In this document: one piece after another, positions 5,141-5,163 of the stretch
How the letters are laid out: every line of letters begins with the position of its first letter
Numbering within the stretch: the stretch's first letter is position 1
From: an uncultured Archangium sp.
Lineage (GTDB): Bacteria; Myxococcota; Myxococcia; Myxococcales; Myxococcaceae
Length of the DNA: 5,163 nucleotides
Direction: 5' to 3'
Assembly: GCA_946479335.1 (NCBI GenBank)
Contig: CAMLFP010000394.1
Coordinates: 1 to 5,163 of the forward strand
Made by a program: the position numbers and the translations under genes
The notes under the pieces: model-generated
What the model was told of the DNA's origin: nothing
Database searches by the model: none
Seen by the model: the letters and a program-made list of their open reading frames with translations, nothing else

Positions 5141-5163
5141 TTACTGCGGCGCCCCGACGGTCT
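5141..5163 (-). CDS. Possible 3' end of an upstream minus-strand gene
   Basis: Reading leftward from the right edge, one frame gives Thr-Val-Gly-Ala-Pro-Gln then TAA, every sense codon ending in G or C. This is what the last codons of a gene would look like here, and it would leave a 27-nt gap to miaE. Seven codons are too few to identify a product, and the frame may be coincidental. Confidence 0.3.

Noticed and set aside
1..5163. CRISPR array, tRNA, rRNA or insertion sequence
   Set aside because: No regularly spaced long repeats, cloverleaf-like sequence, conserved rRNA stretch, transposase motif or terminal inverted repeats were found.

Overview
The window is about 5.2 kb of very GC-rich DNA. 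Real genes prefer G or C at the third codon position, use GTG and TTG as well as ATG starts, and are tightly packed. This codon style, an sigma54-like promoter candidate, a lipoprotein esterase and a MiaE-type tRNA hydroxylase together suggest a myxobacterium (Myxococcota). That placement is an inference; there is no rRNA or other phylogenetic marker here.

Layout, left to right. (1) A minus-strand gene for a CrtC/AttH-type lipocalin-like protein starts at 1036 and runs off the left edge. (2) A 218-bp divergent intergenic region (1037-1254) holds repeated CGTGCGCT words, a short inverted repeat and a candidate sigma54 promoter facing right. (3) A plus-strand pair follows: an 84-residue small protein with an Asn5 tract, then a secreted ComEA-like helix-hairpin-helix protein. 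A long interrupted hairpin (1919-1964) closes this unit. (4) A plus-strand three-gene operon has overlapping stop/start codons: a membrane-anchored or secreted DUF547 protein, a lipoprotein serine esterase and a cytoplasmic alpha/beta hydrolase. (5) A convergent intergenic gap (4440-4540) contains an unannotated 23-codon ORF on the minus strand that ends in Cys-Cys-Gly-Trp-Asn and has coding-like third-position GC. (6) miaE lies on the minus strand (4541-5113), and the probable last codons of another minus-strand gene reach the right edge.

How the genes may work together: the DUF547/esterase/hydrolase operon looks like a co-translated set acting on an ester or acyl substrate, with one hydrolase predicted at the cell envelope and one in the cytoplasm; the substrate cannot be read from sequence. 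The small protein and the HhH protein are probably co-transcribed and may serve DNA binding or uptake outside the cytoplasmic membrane. miaE modifies tRNA and is functionally separate. No mobile element, CRISPR array, tRNA or rRNA is visible. The least explained item is the mini-ORF downstream of miaE.
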